Positions 24,504 to 33,369 of a stretch of 64,000 nt of DNA are shown here, one piece after another. How positions within the stretch are numbered: the first letter of the stretch is position 1; every line of letters starts with the position of its first letter. The notes beneath the pieces were generated by a model. That model searched no databases, was not told the origin of the DNA, and worked only from the letters and a program-made list of their open reading frames with translations. This stretch comes from Capillimicrobium sp035565675 (lineage in GTDB: Bacteria > Actinomycetota > Thermoleophilia > Solirubrobacterales > Solirubrobacteraceae): assembly GCA_035565675.1 (NCBI GenBank), contig DATMSA010000105.1:1-64000 (forward strand). Direction: 5' to 3'. The translations under genes were made by a program, and so were the position numbers.

Positions 24504-25745
24504 GTGAGCAGCAGCGACCGGATCCTGACCAGCCATGCGGGCAGCCTCCCGCGTCCCGACGACCTCATCGAGATGAACCGGCGACGGCTCGACGGGGAGG
24601 ACTACGACCAGGACGCGTACGAGCGGCGGCTGCGCGAGGCCACGATCGAGGTCGTCAAGCGCCAGGCCGAGCTGGGGATCGACATCCCCAACGACGGCGA
24701 GTACGGCCACACGATGGGCGCCAAGGTCGACTACGGCGCCTGGTGGAGCTACTCGTTCCAGCGCCTCGGCGGCCTGGGTCTGTGGACGGACATGGCCAAC
24801 GTGCCCACCGCGCCGGCGACCACGACGATCGCGCTCTCGACGTTCCCGGAGCGCCGCGACTGGGTCCGCTTCGCCGACGCCTACGGCGACCCGGACTCCG
24901 GAGTGGCGCCCAAGGGCAAGTCGACGGAGGGCGAGTCCCAGGCCGGCATGATGCTGCCGGTCTGCGAGGGCCCGCTCACGTACACCGGCCACGACGAGGT
25001 GCGCCGGGACGTCGCCAACCTGAAGGCGGGGCTGGAGGCGGCCGGCCTGGAGCAGGGCTTCATGTGCGCGCTCGGGCCCGGGAGCGCGTCGCGGATCGGC
25101 AACGCCCACTACGCCACCGAGGAGGAGTTCGTGTGGGCGTGCGCCGAGGCGCTGCGCGAGGAGTACCTGGAGATCACCGGGGCCGGGCTGATCGTGCAGA
25201 TCGACGAGCCGTCGTTCGCCGAGAACTGGGACCAGTTCAACCCGGAGCCGTCCCTGGAGGACTACCTCGCGTTCACCCGCGTGCGCGTCGAGGCGCTCAA
25301 CCACGCGCTGCGCGGCATCCCGCGCGAGCTGACGCGCTTCCACTGCTGCTGGGGGAGCTGGCACGGGCCGCACACCACCGACATCCCGATCGCCGACCTC
25401 GTCGACCTGCTGCTGGAGCTCGACGTCGGCTCCTACTCGTTCGAGGCCGGCAACGTGCGCCACGAGCACGAGTGGCGCGCCTGGCAGGGCGTCGACCTCG
25501 GCGGGCGCGTGCTCGTGCCCGGCGTGGTCAGCCACGCCACGAACGTCGTCGAGCACCCGCAGCTCGTCGCCGACCGCATCGAGCGCTTCGCCAACGCGGT
25601 CGGGCGCGAGAACGTGATCGCCTCGACCGACTGCGGGCTGGGCGGGCGCGTCCACCCGCAGATCGCGTGGGCGAAGCTGGAGGCGCTCGCCGAGGGCGCG
25701 CGCGTGGCGACCGAGCGCCTGTGGGGAGGGGTGGCGGCCGCTTAG
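24504..25745 (+). CDS. MetE C-terminal-domain-like methyltransferase
   Basis: 413 residues, one (beta/alpha)8 barrel of the cobalamin-independent methionine synthase / UROD superfamily. It opens with LTSHAGSLPRPDDL and has IDIPNDGEYGH. Zinc-ligand candidates are in RFHCCWGSWHGPH and VIASTDCGLGG, with the Glu in SYSFEAGNVRHEHEW. It lacks the N-terminal half of full MetE, like the 'methionine synthase II' and epoxyalkane:CoM transferase relatives, so the methyl or thiol substrate is uncertain. Methionine synthesis would suit the SAM-controlled operon 4 kb away, but it has no S-box of its own. GTG start with GAAGGGG upstream. Confidence 0.78.
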   Translation: MSSSDRILTSHAGSLPRPDDLIEMNRRRLDGEDYDQDAYERRLREATIEVVKRQAELGIDIPNDGEYGHTMGAKVDYGAWWSYSFQRLGGLGLWTDMANVPTAPATTTIALSTFPERRDWVRFADAYGDPDSGVAPKGKSTEGESQAGMMLPVCEGPLTYTGHDEVRRDVANLKAGLEAAGLEQGFMCALGPGSASRIGNAHYATEEEFVWACAEALREEYLEITGAGLIVQIDEPSFAENWDQFNPEPSLEDYLAFTRVRVEALNHALRGIPRELTRFHCCWGSWHGPHTTDIPIADLVDLLLELDVGSYSFEAGNVRHEHEWRAWQGVDLGGRVLVPGVVSHATNVVEHPQLVADRIERFANAVGRENVIASTDCGLGGRVHPQIAWAKLEALAEGARVATERLWGGVAAA

Positions 25746-26296
25746 CCGGTCGGGCCGGCCGAGCGCGTCCACTCCGCCTTGTGGATGCGCTTGGCCGCCT
25801 GGTAGTCGGCCAGCGCCTGCGCGGAGTCGACGTCGCCGAGCGTCGGGTGCCACGGCACCAGCGGCTGGGCGATCTCGACCCCGTAGCGCTTGGCCAGCAC
25901 GCTGCCCAGCGCCTTCACCTTCATCTCGCCGAATCCGGGCAGCGCCTCCAGGCGAGCGCGCAGGTCGTCGGCGTCGGCGGCCTCCGTCCAGATCCGGGCG
26001 GCGTCGCCGTCGTACTCGTCGCGGATGTGGACGGCCACGTCGTGCACGCGTGACGCCATCGAGCCCGGGAAGCGGTGGATCGCCGGCTTCTGGCGGAAGA
26101 CCGCCTCGAGGTCGGCGTCGGCCAGCGTGGCGGCATCGAACGCGCCCAGGCGCTCCCTGATCGCCAGCGGGCCCGAGAACGCCTTCTGCACGGTCACCTG
26201 CTGGTCGAGGACGAACCCGACCACGAGCGCCAGCGGGTCGCTCGCGATGAACGCGTTCGCCTCATCGGAGTCGGTGAAGTGGAGGCGGTCGGGCAC
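25742..26296 (-). CDS. HhH-GPD-type base excision repair protein
   Basis: 184 residues resembling the actinobacterial small HhH-GPD family. FVLDQQVTVQKAFSGPLAI matches the helix that opens DNA glycosylase folds, and LEALPGFGEMKVKALGSVLA is the helix-hairpin-helix. There is no iron-sulfur cluster loop, and the catalytic Asp cannot be assigned with confidence. Inferred role: DNA glycosylase or DNA-damage binding. GTG start with TAGGAT (26303-26308, minus strand) 6 bases upstream. Its stop overlaps the MetE-like stop by a few bases on the other strand. Confidence 0.75.
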   Translation of the reverse strand: MPDRLHFTDSDEANAFIASDPLALVVGFVLDQQVTVQKAFSGPLAIRERLGAFDAATLADADLEAVFRQKPAIHRFPGSMASRVHDVAVHIRDEYDGDAARIWTEAADADDLRARLEALPGFGEMKVKALGSVLAKRYGVEIAQPLVPWHPTLGDVDSAQALADYQAAKRIHKAEWTRSAGPTG

Positions 26297-26321
26297 GGGC
26301 CGATCCTACCTCCGCCGCGCG

Positions 26322-26343
26322 CTTCACAGCATTTCCACACCCG
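26322..26343 (+). promoter_or_regulatory. Weak Pho-box-like direct repeat before phnD
   Basis: Two adjacent 11-base units (CTTCACAGCAT and TTCCACACCCG) distantly resemble the repeated TTCAC units of actinobacterial PhoP boxes. Phosphate control of a phosphonate operon is expected, but the match is poor. Confidence 0.2.
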
Positions 26344-26426
26344 CCCGCTCCCCGCCCGTGAGCATGCGCCCCGCAGGACGAGAGATCTAGACAACCGAGA
26401 CGAACGGGCGACATGGAGGGTGCAGC

Positions 26427-27356
26427 GTGAGACGGCTTGGTGCAGGCATTCCGGCGGTGCTGGCCGCCGCCGCGATGGCGCTCGGCGCGGCCGGCTGCGG
26501 CGGCGACGACGAGGCGGAGGCGCAGCAGCCGGCCGGGACCGCGACGGCGGCGTCGGCGGCGGCGCCCGACAAGCTGCGGGTCGCGGTCACCGACCTGCAG
26601 GGCCTCGAGGAGCTGCAGCGCGAGTTCGGCGCGTTCGCCGCCGAGCTGGAGGCGGCGACCGGCGCCGAGATCGAGCTGTTCCCGGTGTCGGACCGCACCG
26701 CGGCGGCCGCCGCGCTGGCCGGCGAGCAGGTCGACCTCGTGTTCACCGGGCCGGCCGAGTACGTCGTGCTGCGCTCCCGCGCGGGCGTGAAGCCGGTCGT
26801 CGCGATCAAGCGCGCCGACTACCGGTCGTGCATCTACGTGCCCGCCGACAGCGAGGTGCGGGAGCTGGGCGACCTGCGCGGCAAGAAGGTCGGCATGAGC
26901 GACGTCGGCTCGACCAGCGGCCACCTCGGGCCGTCGCAGCTGCTCGTCGAGGCGGGCGTGAACCCGCTCGAGGAGCTCGAGGTCATCACGGCCGGCGACG
27001 CGGTCCACGAGGCGCTCGACCGCGGCGACGTCGACGCGGTCGGCGTCGGCTGCCACGACCGCGACGAGTACATCGCCGGCCGGGAGGACGAGTACCGCAC
27101 GATCGTCGAGGGCCCGTCGCTGCCGCCCGACATCGTCGTCGCCGCCGAGCACGTCTCCGACGAGACCGTGCAGGCCGTCCACGACGGGTTCCAGGAGAAC
27201 TGGGACGCCCTGCTCGCCGCGCTGCTCGAGGGCAAGGACTACACGAAGTACGAGGGCGCGACGCTCGTCACCGTCGACGACGGCGACTACGACGTGGTCC
27301 GCGACATGTACCGCGCGATCGGCGTCGAGGACACCGACGAGTTCGTGGGGGACTGA
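26427..27356 (+). CDS. phnD: Phosphonate ABC transporter substrate-binding lipoprotein
   Basis: 309-residue periplasmic-type binding protein that delivers phosphonates to PhnCE. The lipobox ALGAAGC puts the lipid-modified Cys at residue 24, followed by an acidic and Ala/Thr-rich linker. The body has the family pattern: VDLVFTGPAEYVVLRSRAG, KKVGMSDVGSTSGHLGPSQL (the phosphonate-binding Ser/Thr loop) and DVDAVGVGCHDRDEY. First gene of an eleven-gene operon. GTG start with GGAGGG six bases upstream. The stop shares its last base with phnC. Confidence 0.93.
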   Translation: MRRLGAGIPAVLAAAAMALGAAGCGGDDEAEAQQPAGTATAASAAAPDKLRVAVTDLQGLEELQREFGAFAAELEAATGAEIELFPVSDRTAAAAALAGEQVDLVFTGPAEYVVLRSRAGVKPVVAIKRADYRSCIYVPADSEVRELGDLRGKKVGMSDVGSTSGHLGPSQLLVEAGVNPLEELEVITAGDAVHEALDRGDVDAVGVGCHDRDEYIAGREDEYRTIVEGPSLPPDIVVAAEHVSDETVQAVHDGFQENWDALLAALLEGKDYTKYEGATLVTVDDGDYDVVRDMYRAIGVEDTDEFVGD

Positions 27357-28105
27357 TGGACGCGATCGTCCACACCCGTGGGCTCCGGGCCGGCTTCCGC
27401 GGCCGGCCCGCCGTCCTCGACGGCGTCGACCTCGACGTTCGCCCCGGCGAGGTCGTCGCGCTCGTCGGCGCCAACGGGGCGGGCAAGAGCACGCTCCTGC
27501 GCTCGCTGATCGGGATGGTCCCGGCGCGCGAGGGCGACCTCGTCGTCGACGGCGTCCCGGTCCCGGCCGCCTCGCGCGGCGAGCTGCGGGCGCTGCGGAC
27601 CCGGGTCGGCTTCGCCTTCCAGCGCTTCTGCCTGGCCGGCCGGCTGTCGGTGTTGCACAACACGATGCACGGGGCGCTCGGGCGCAGCGGGATGCGCGGC
27701 TGGTGGCCGGCGCTCGCCCCGGAGGCCGAGCGCGGCTGGGCGCTGCAGTGCCTGGAGCGGGTGGGGCTCGCGCACCTCGCCCAGGAGCGCCTGTCGACGC
27801 TGTCGGGCGGGCAGCAGCAGCGCGTCGCGCTGGCCCGCGCGCTGATGCAGCGCCCGCGGCTGCTGCTCGCCGACGAGCCGGTCGCCAGCCTCGACCCGGC
27901 CGCGTCGGCGCGCGTGATGGGCATCCTGCGCGACATCGCCGTCGACGAGCGGCTGACCGTCGTCGTGGCGCTGCACCAGCTCGACCACGCACGCGAGTTC
28001 GCCGACCGCATCGTCGGCCTGTCGGGCGGTCGCGTGACGCTCGACGAGCCCGCGCGCCAGATCGAGATGCCGCGCCTGGAGCTGCTGTACGGAGCGCCCG
28101 CGTGA
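27356..28105 (+). CDS. phnC: Phosphonate ABC transporter ATP-binding protein
   Basis: 249-residue ATPase that powers phosphonate import with PhnE. Walker A GANGAGKST (about residues 37-45), Q-loop FAFQRFCL, signature LSGGQQQRVALARAL, Walker B LLLADEP and H-loop VVALHQLDHA are all present. It starts on the phnD stop (TGATG) and ends in a GTGA overlap with phnE. Confidence 0.94.
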   Translation: MDAIVHTRGLRAGFRGRPAVLDGVDLDVRPGEVVALVGANGAGKSTLLRSLIGMVPAREGDLVVDGVPVPAASRGELRALRTRVGFAFQRFCLAGRLSVLHNTMHGALGRSGMRGWWPALAPEAERGWALQCLERVGLAHLAQERLSTLSGGQQQRVALARALMQRPRLLLADEPVASLDPAASARVMGILRDIAVDERLTVVVALHQLDHAREFADRIVGLSGGRVTLDEPARQIEMPRLELLYGAPA

Positions 28106-28944
28106 ACGTCGGCGGCGCCCCCGCATCCGCGCCCGCCGTCGGGCATCCGGGACCGCGCTGGCGGCGCCCGAGCCTGCCCGCGTTCCTCGTCGCGATTGTC
28201 GCGCTGGCGCTGATCGCGCACGGCCTGACGTCGGGGGCCGCCGTCTCGCCGCTCAGCCTCGTCGACGGGCTCGGCCGCACCGCCGAGTTCGTGGCCGAGG
28301 CGTTCCCGCCCGACCTGGCGCGACTGGGACCGGTCGCCGAGGCGATGCTCGTGACGCTCGAGATGGCGCTGATCGGCACGCTGATCGGCGTCGTCGCGAG
28401 CCTGCCGCTGGCGGTGCTGGCGGCGCGCAACACGACGCCGCACCCGATCGTCCACGTGGCGACGCGGGCGGTGATCGCGTTCCTGCGCTCGGTTCCGGAC
28501 CTCGTGTGGGGCATCGTGTTCGTCGTGACCGTCGGGCTGGGCCCGGAGGCGGGCGTGCTGGCGATCGCGGCCGACACCGCCGGGTTCTGCGGGCGCTTCT
28601 TCGCCGACCGCATCGAGGACGTCGAGCCGGACCTCATCGAGGGCCTGACCGCCACGGGCGCCACGCGCGGCGGCGTCCTGGCCGGCGGTGTGCTGCCGTC
28701 GGTGCTGCCCTCGTTCGTGGGCACGTCGATGTTCGCGCTGGAGTCGGCCACGCGCTCGTCGGTCGTGCTCGGCGTCGTGGGCGCGGGCGGCATCGGGATC
28801 GAGCTGACGACGTCGATGCAGCTCCTGCGCTACGACGAGGCGCTGACGATCATCCTCGCGATCTTCGTCGTCGTGCTCGGCGTCGAGCGGCTGGCGGCCT
28901 GGATCCGCGGACGCGTCGGGGTCGGCGGGGAGGTGGCGTTCTGA
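28102..28944 (+). CDS. phnE: Phosphonate ABC transporter permease
   Basis: 280-residue inner-membrane permease with about six helices. The ATPase-coupling (EAA) loop is EGLTATGATRGGVLAGGVLP, and the AFLRSVPDLVWGIVFV segment is typical of PhnE. A single permease gene is present, whereas some operons have two. GTG start overlaps the phnC stop by four bases. Confidence 0.93.
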   Translation: MNVGGAPASAPAVGHPGPRWRRPSLPAFLVAIVALALIAHGLTSGAAVSPLSLVDGLGRTAEFVAEAFPPDLARLGPVAEAMLVTLEMALIGTLIGVVASLPLAVLAARNTTPHPIVHVATRAVIAFLRSVPDLVWGIVFVVTVGLGPEAGVLAIAADTAGFCGRFFADRIEDVEPDLIEGLTATGATRGGVLAGGVLPSVLPSFVGTSMFALESATRSSVVLGVVGAGGIGIELTTSMQLLRYDEALTIILAIFVVVLGVERLAAWIRGRVGVGGEVAF

Positions 28945-29675
28945 TGACGAGGCTCGACCGCCGCAGCCGCGTGCCGCTGTACCGCCAGCTCGCGGCGCTG
29001 CTGGAAGGCCGCGTGCGCGCCGGCGACCTGGCGCCGGGCGATCGGCTGCCGGGCGAGAGCGAGCTGGCCGACGCGTTCGGCGTGCACCGCCTGACCGTCC
29101 GTCAGGCCCTGTCCGATCTCGCCGCGCGCGGGCTGATCACGACCGTCCACGGGCGCGGCTCGTTCGTCGCCCACCCGCCGATCCGCCACGCGATCTCCGG
29201 CGGGCGCGAGGCGAGCTTGACGCGCGCGATGCGCGAGAGCGGGCGCCACGTGCGCCAGCAGCTCCTGCGCTCGCAGCGCGACGACGACCCCGTGGTGCGG
29301 CGCGAGCTGCGCACGCGCGCGGCGCTGCGGCGGCTGGAGCTGCTGCGCTTCGTCGACGACATCCCCTGGACGCTGTCGCGCACGTGGCTGCCCGAGCGGC
29401 GCTTCCGCGCCGTGGAGCGCCACTGGCACGGCGACTCGTCGCTGTACGAGGCGCTCGAGCGCCACGCCGGCGTGCGGATGCGCCGCGCGTCGCGGACGAT
29501 CTGGTCGGAGCCGGCCGGCCCGCGCGACGGCGAGCTGCTGCTCGTGCCCGTCGGCTCCCCGCTGCTGCTCATGCGCGGCCTCAACGTGACCGAGGACGGC
29601 GAGCCGATCGCCGTCGTCGAGCACCGTGGCCGCGGCGACCGCGTCCAGTTCGAGGTGCGCTTCGATGACGCCTGA
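28944..29675 (+). CDS. phnF: GntR-family regulator PhnF
   Basis: 243-residue regulator of the HutC/FarR subgroup. N-terminal winged helix (PLYRQLAALLEGRVRAGDL, PGESELADAFGVHRLTVRQA, GRGSFVA) and a C-terminal UTRA ligand domain (about 90-243). PhnF proteins repress phn operons or sense phosphorus status. Placed inside the operon, it would autoregulate. I saw no clear inverted repeat for it upstream of phnD. The stop lies 11 bases inside phnG. Confidence 0.88.
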   Translation: MTRLDRRSRVPLYRQLAALLEGRVRAGDLAPGDRLPGESELADAFGVHRLTVRQALSDLAARGLITTVHGRGSFVAHPPIRHAISGGREASLTRAMRESGRHVRQQLLRSQRDDDPVVRRELRTRAALRRLELLRFVDDIPWTLSRTWLPERRFRAVERHWHGDSSLYEALERHAGVRMRRASRTIWSEPAGPRDGELLLVPVGSPLLLMRGLNVTEDGEPIAVVEHRGRGDRVQFEVRFDDA

Positions 29676-30084
29676 GCGCCGCTACGAGGGGCTGGCGATC
29701 GCGCCCGAGCGCGAGCGCGAGGCGCTGGCCGACCGCATCCTCGCCGGCGCGCCCGTCGAGGTCGTCGCCGGGCCCGAGGTCGCGACCGCCGCGGTGCGCC
29801 TGCCGGTGCCGGGGACCGACGCGACGATGGTGGCCGGGCGCGTGGTGGTGACGACCTGCACGGTGCGCGTCGCCGGCGTGCGCGGCGACGGCGCGGTCGC
29901 GGGGCGCCGGCCGCGCGGCGCGCTGGCCGCCGCCGTGTGCGACGCCGAGGCCGAGCGCGGCGGGCCGCTCGCGGACGCGGTCGAGGCGCTCGTGCTGGCC
30001 GCCGAGGCGGCGCGGGCCGACGCGCTGGCCGCCGAGGCCGAGGCGGTGGCGCTGACCCGGTTGGACGGAGAGGAGGCCGCATGA
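29665..30084 (+). CDS. phnG: C-P lyase core subunit PhnG
   Basis: 139-residue subunit of the PhnGHIJ carbon-phosphorus lyase core, which with PhnI moves the phosphonate to ribose. Family-like segments are MVAGRVVVTTCTVRV and the long Ala/Glu-rich C-terminal helix. The ATG lies within the end of phnF (11-base overlap), and its own stop overlaps phnH (ATGA), indicating tight stoichiometric coupling. Confidence 0.88.
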   Translation: MTPERRYEGLAIAPEREREALADRILAGAPVEVVAGPEVATAAVRLPVPGTDATMVAGRVVVTTCTVRVAGVRGDGAVAGRRPRGALAAAVCDAEAERGGPLADAVEALVLAAEAARADALAAEAEAVALTRLDGEEAA

Positions 30085-30650
30085 TCACCCGCGCCTGGGA
30101 CCCCGTGCACGACGCCCGCGCCGCGTTCCGCGCCGGCCTGGAGGCGATGTGCCGCCCCGGCCGGCCGGTCGCCGGGCTGCCGCGCGCCGGTCTCGCCGCC
30201 GACCCGCTGCTCGACCATGCCGCGGCGCTGCTGCTCGCGCTGCTGGACCCGGGGGTCGGCCTCGCGGTGAGCGGCGACGCCGCCACCCGCTACGTCGGCG
30301 ACGCGCTGCTGCGCGAGACCGGCGCCGATCCCGCTCCGGTCGGCGACGCCGACTTCGTGCTCGCCGGCGCGGGCGCGCAGGGCGTGGCGGGGCGCGCCCG
30401 CCACGGCAGCGCGCTGCGCCCGCACGAGGGCGCGACGATCGTCTACGCCGCCGACCACCCGCCCGTGCGCCGGCGGCTGCGCGGGCCGGGCTTCGAGGCG
30501 CCGGAGGAGGTCGCGCTGCCGCTGCTGCCGGGAGAGCTCGAGCTGCTCGCGGCCGCCGCCGCCAACCCGCCCGCGGGGGTCGACGCGTTCGTCGTCGCCG
30601 CCGACGGGCTGATCGCGCTGCCCCGCTCGGTGCTGGAGGCGGCGGCGTAG
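30081..30650 (+). CDS. phnH: C-P lyase core subunit PhnH
   Basis: 189-residue structural subunit of the C-P lyase core with a PLP-transferase-like fold that lacks the cofactor. Matches include FRAGLEAMCRPGRP near the start and GATIVYAADHPP. ATG overlaps phnG by four bases; phnI begins directly after the stop. Confidence 0.88.
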   Translation: MITRAWDPVHDARAAFRAGLEAMCRPGRPVAGLPRAGLAADPLLDHAAALLLALLDPGVGLAVSGDAATRYVGDALLRETGADPAPVGDADFVLAGAGAQGVAGRARHGSALRPHEGATIVYAADHPPVRRRLRGPGFEAPEEVALPLLPGELELLAAAAANPPAGVDAFVVAADGLIALPRSVLEAAA

Positions 30651-31652
30651 ATGTACGCGACCCTGCACGCCTCCGAGCGCGCCGTCGCGGCCGCCCGGCG
30701 CCTGGCCGCGCCCGAGCCCGGGCCGCCGCCGGACGGGCTGCGCCTGCTCGTCGACCAGGTCTGCGCCGAGGCCGGCACGTACGACGAGGACGCCGCGCGC
30801 CGCGCGCTCGCCCAGGCCGACGGCGACGTCGCCGGCGCGGTGACGCTGCTGCGGGTGTGGGCGGCGACGCTGCCCGCGCTGGCGTCCGCGATCGTCGCGC
30901 CCGAGGACGAGCGGCTCACCCGGCGCGTGTCGGCCGCGTTCGCCGACGTCCCGGCCGGGCAGTGGCTGGGGGCCGCGCCGCAGATGCGCTCGCGCCTCCT
31001 GCGCTGGGAGCCCGACGAGGGCGGCGAGGGGGAGCCGGACGTGGTCGACGCCGACGAGGCGCCGCCCACGCGCGCGGCGGCGCCGCGGGTCGGCGACCTG
31101 CTCGCGCACCTGCCGATCGCGGCGCCGCCGCCCGAGGGCGACGGTCCCGACCCGGCGCTGCAGCCGCTGACGCTGCCCGCCACCCGCGGCGCGCGCCTGG
31201 CCGCCCTGGCCCGCGGCGAGACCGGCGCGCTCGTCGCGCTCGCCGCGCTCGGCCACGCCCGCCAGCGCGAGGAGGTCCTGCTCGAGGCCACGCAGGCGAT
31301 CGTCGGCGTGCGGATCCCGCACCCGCGGACGGGGGCGCCGGTCCGCGTGGCCGGGGCGCCCGTCAGCCGCGCCGAGGTCATCACCGACGCCGAGGTCGAC
31401 GGCCGGCCCGGGTTCGCGATCGGCTTCGGGGCCACGCTCGGCCGCGTCGAGCGGCGCGCGATCGCGATCGCGATCGTCGACGGCGGCCTGCAGGCCGGGG
31501 GCGAGGGGGCGCTGCGCGAGTCCGAGATCCTGGCGGCCGCCGACGGGCTGGCGACCAGCGGGTTCGTCGAGCACCTGTGCCTGCCGCACTACGCGAGCTT
31601 CGCCTCGTACCTGTCGCGGGTCGCCGCCGACGCCGAGGAGGACGACGAGTGA
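30651..31652 (+). CDS. phnI: C-P lyase subunit PhnI
   Basis: 333-residue subunit; PhnI with G, H and L transfers the phosphonate onto the ribose 1' position of ATP, releasing adenine. It starts MYATLHASERAVAAARRLAA, matching the family. Late motifs GFGATLGRVERRAIAIAI and FVEHLCLPHYASFASYL are characteristic. It is somewhat shorter than the E. coli protein (354). The stop overlaps the phnJ GTG (GTGA). Confidence 0.93.
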   Translation: MYATLHASERAVAAARRLAAPEPGPPPDGLRLLVDQVCAEAGTYDEDAARRALAQADGDVAGAVTLLRVWAATLPALASAIVAPEDERLTRRVSAAFADVPAGQWLGAAPQMRSRLLRWEPDEGGEGEPDVVDADEAPPTRAAAPRVGDLLAHLPIAAPPPEGDGPDPALQPLTLPATRGARLAALARGETGALVALAALGHARQREEVLLEATQAIVGVRIPHPRTGAPVRVAGAPVSRAEVITDAEVDGRPGFAIGFGATLGRVERRAIAIAIVDGGLQAGGEGALRESEILAAADGLATSGFVEHLCLPHYASFASYLSRVAADAEEDDE

Positions 31653-32503
31653 GCCCGACCGTGGCCGAGCTGGCCCGCGCCCACGCGCGCGCGATGCCGT
31701 ACGCCTATCTCGACGAGGGCTCCAAGCGCGAGGTCCGCCGCGCGACGCTGAAGGCGCTGGCGCTGCCCGGTCGCCAGGTGCCGTTCGCCTCGCGCGAGAT
31801 GCCGGTCGCGCGCGGATGGGGGAGCGGCGGCCTGCAGCTCACGCTGTCGCTCGTCGGGCCCGGCGACGTCGTCAAGGTCATCGACCAGGGCGACGACGCC
31901 TCGCTGAACGCGTCGGCGATGCGCGACCTGATCGCGCGCACCGCCGGCGTGGAGACGACGACCAGCACGCGCGCGGCGACGATCGTGCAGAGCCGCCACC
32001 GCCTGCCCGAGCTGCCGCTGCGCGCCGACCAGCTCCTCGTGCTGCAGATGCCGCATCCCGAGCCGCTGCGCCGCGTCGTGCGCGACCCCGCGCGAGCCGC
32101 GCGCCTGCACGCCGACGGCGACGTGACGCCGGCATGGGTGGAGCTGTTCGACGACGAGGTCCGCCACGGCGGGCCGGTCGGCGGCGCCGACCATCCGATC
32201 CTCGTCGCCGGGCGCACGCTGGCCAGCCCCAGCCCGGTGCCCCGCTACGACGTGCTGCGCCTCGACCGCCGGCCGCACCCGATCCTGCTCGGCGCCGGCC
32301 GCCTCGCGCGCATCACCGCGCTGCCGCCGTGGACGCCGGTCGCGCCGCTGGCCTTCGATGACCGGCCGCTGGCGCCCGAGCCGATGGGCGGGCCGTGCGA
32401 CCGCTGCGCGAGCACGACCTCCTACCGCGTCGAGGTACGCCCGGGCGGCGGCGTGTGGCGCTGCTCCGACGTCGACGCCTGCCGGGAGCGCGCGCAGGCA
32501 TGA
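31649..32503 (+). CDS. phnJ: Radical-SAM C-P lyase PhnJ
   Basis: 284-residue enzyme that cleaves the carbon-phosphorus bond of ribose 1-phosphonate 5-phosphate with a 4Fe-4S cluster and SAM. Cys250, 253 and 272 are the cluster ligands and Cys278 the radical-carrying residue. The cluster spacing here is CX2CX18C, three shorter than the CX2CX21C of E. coli, with X5 before the last Cys as usual. Conserved blocks include YLDEGSKREVRRATLKALAL and GWGSGGLQLTLSLVG. GTG start, ATGA overlap into phnK. Confidence 0.95.
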   Translation: MSPTVAELARAHARAMPYAYLDEGSKREVRRATLKALALPGRQVPFASREMPVARGWGSGGLQLTLSLVGPGDVVKVIDQGDDASLNASAMRDLIARTAGVETTTSTRAATIVQSRHRLPELPLRADQLLVLQMPHPEPLRRVVRDPARAARLHADGDVTPAWVELFDDEVRHGGPVGGADHPILVAGRTLASPSPVPRYDVLRLDRRPHPILLGAGRLARITALPPWTPVAPLAFDDRPLAPEPMGGPCDRCASTTSYRVEVRPGGGVWRCSDVDACRERAQA

Positions 32504-33369
32504 CCGAGCTGTCGGCCCCCGCGCCCGCCCGCCTGCAGGCGCCGCCGCCGGTGCTCGCGGTGCGCGGCCTGGCCAGGCGCTTCGGCCCCGGCTGCCCGCG
32601 CTGCCTCGACGAGACCGGCGACGCGGCCGGCACGAACCGGTGCCCGGCGTGCGGGACGATCGTCGCGCTGCGCGGCGTCGACCTCGACCTCGGCGCCGGC
32701 GAGGTGCTCGGCGTCGTCGGCGAGTCGGGGTCGGGCAAGACGACGCTGCTGCGATGCCTGTCGCTGGACCTGCGGCCCGACGCGGGCAGCGCGACGCTGG
32801 CCGGCAGCGGCGAGCTGCTGGGGCGCCGGGGCCGGGCCCGGCGCGAGACGCGCGCCCGCGACCTGGCGATCGTCCACCAGGACCCCTTCGCGGCCGGGAT
32901 GCAGCCGCGGCTGGCGGCGCAGACCAACGTCGCCGAGCGGCTGCTGGCCGACGGCGCGCGCACGTTCGAGCCGCTCAGCCGCCAGGCGGCGGCGATGCTC
33001 GCCCGAATGGAGGTCGCGCCCGGCCGCCACGCTGACCCGCTCGGCACGTTCTCGGGCGGCATGCGCCAGCGCGTGCAGCTCGCCCGCGCGCTCGTCCTGC
33101 GGCCGCGGCTGCTGCTGCTCGACGAGCCCACGACCGGTCTGGACCCGTCGGTACAGGCGACGGTCCTGAGCCTGATCGACCGCGCGATCGACCGGGACCG
33201 CGCCGGCACGCTGCTCGTCACGCACGACCTCGGCGTCGTCGCGCTGCTGGCCGACCGCGTCGTCGTCATGCACCACGGGGAGATCGTCGAGGAGGGCGTC
33301 ACGGACGCCGTGCTCGAGGACCCCGCGCACCCGTACACGAGATCGCTGGTCGCCAGCCGCCTGCCATGA
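32500..33369 (+). CDS. phnK: C-P lyase ATP-binding protein PhnK with a zinc-knuckle insert
   Basis: 289-residue ABC ATPase that docks onto the C-P lyase core through PhnJ. Walker A GESGSGKTT (about 75-83), signature TFSGGMRQRVQLARAL, Walker B LLLLDEP and H-loop LVTHDLG are intact. Before Walker A, residues 32-51 hold C32, C35, C48 and C51 (GCPRC, then RCPACG), a probable zinc knuckle absent from E. coli PhnK. It may add a contact to PhnJ. Operon partner of the degenerate PhnL. Confidence 0.93.
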   Translation: MTELSAPAPARLQAPPPVLAVRGLARRFGPGCPRCLDETGDAAGTNRCPACGTIVALRGVDLDLGAGEVLGVVGESGSGKTTLLRCLSLDLRPDAGSATLAGSGELLGRRGRARRETRARDLAIVHQDPFAAGMQPRLAAQTNVAERLLADGARTFEPLSRQAAAMLARMEVAPGRHADPLGTFSGGMRQRVQLARALVLRPRLLLLDEPTTGLDPSVQATVLSLIDRAIDRDRAGTLLVTHDLGVVALLADRVVVMHHGEIVEEGVTDAVLEDPAHPYTRSLVASRLP

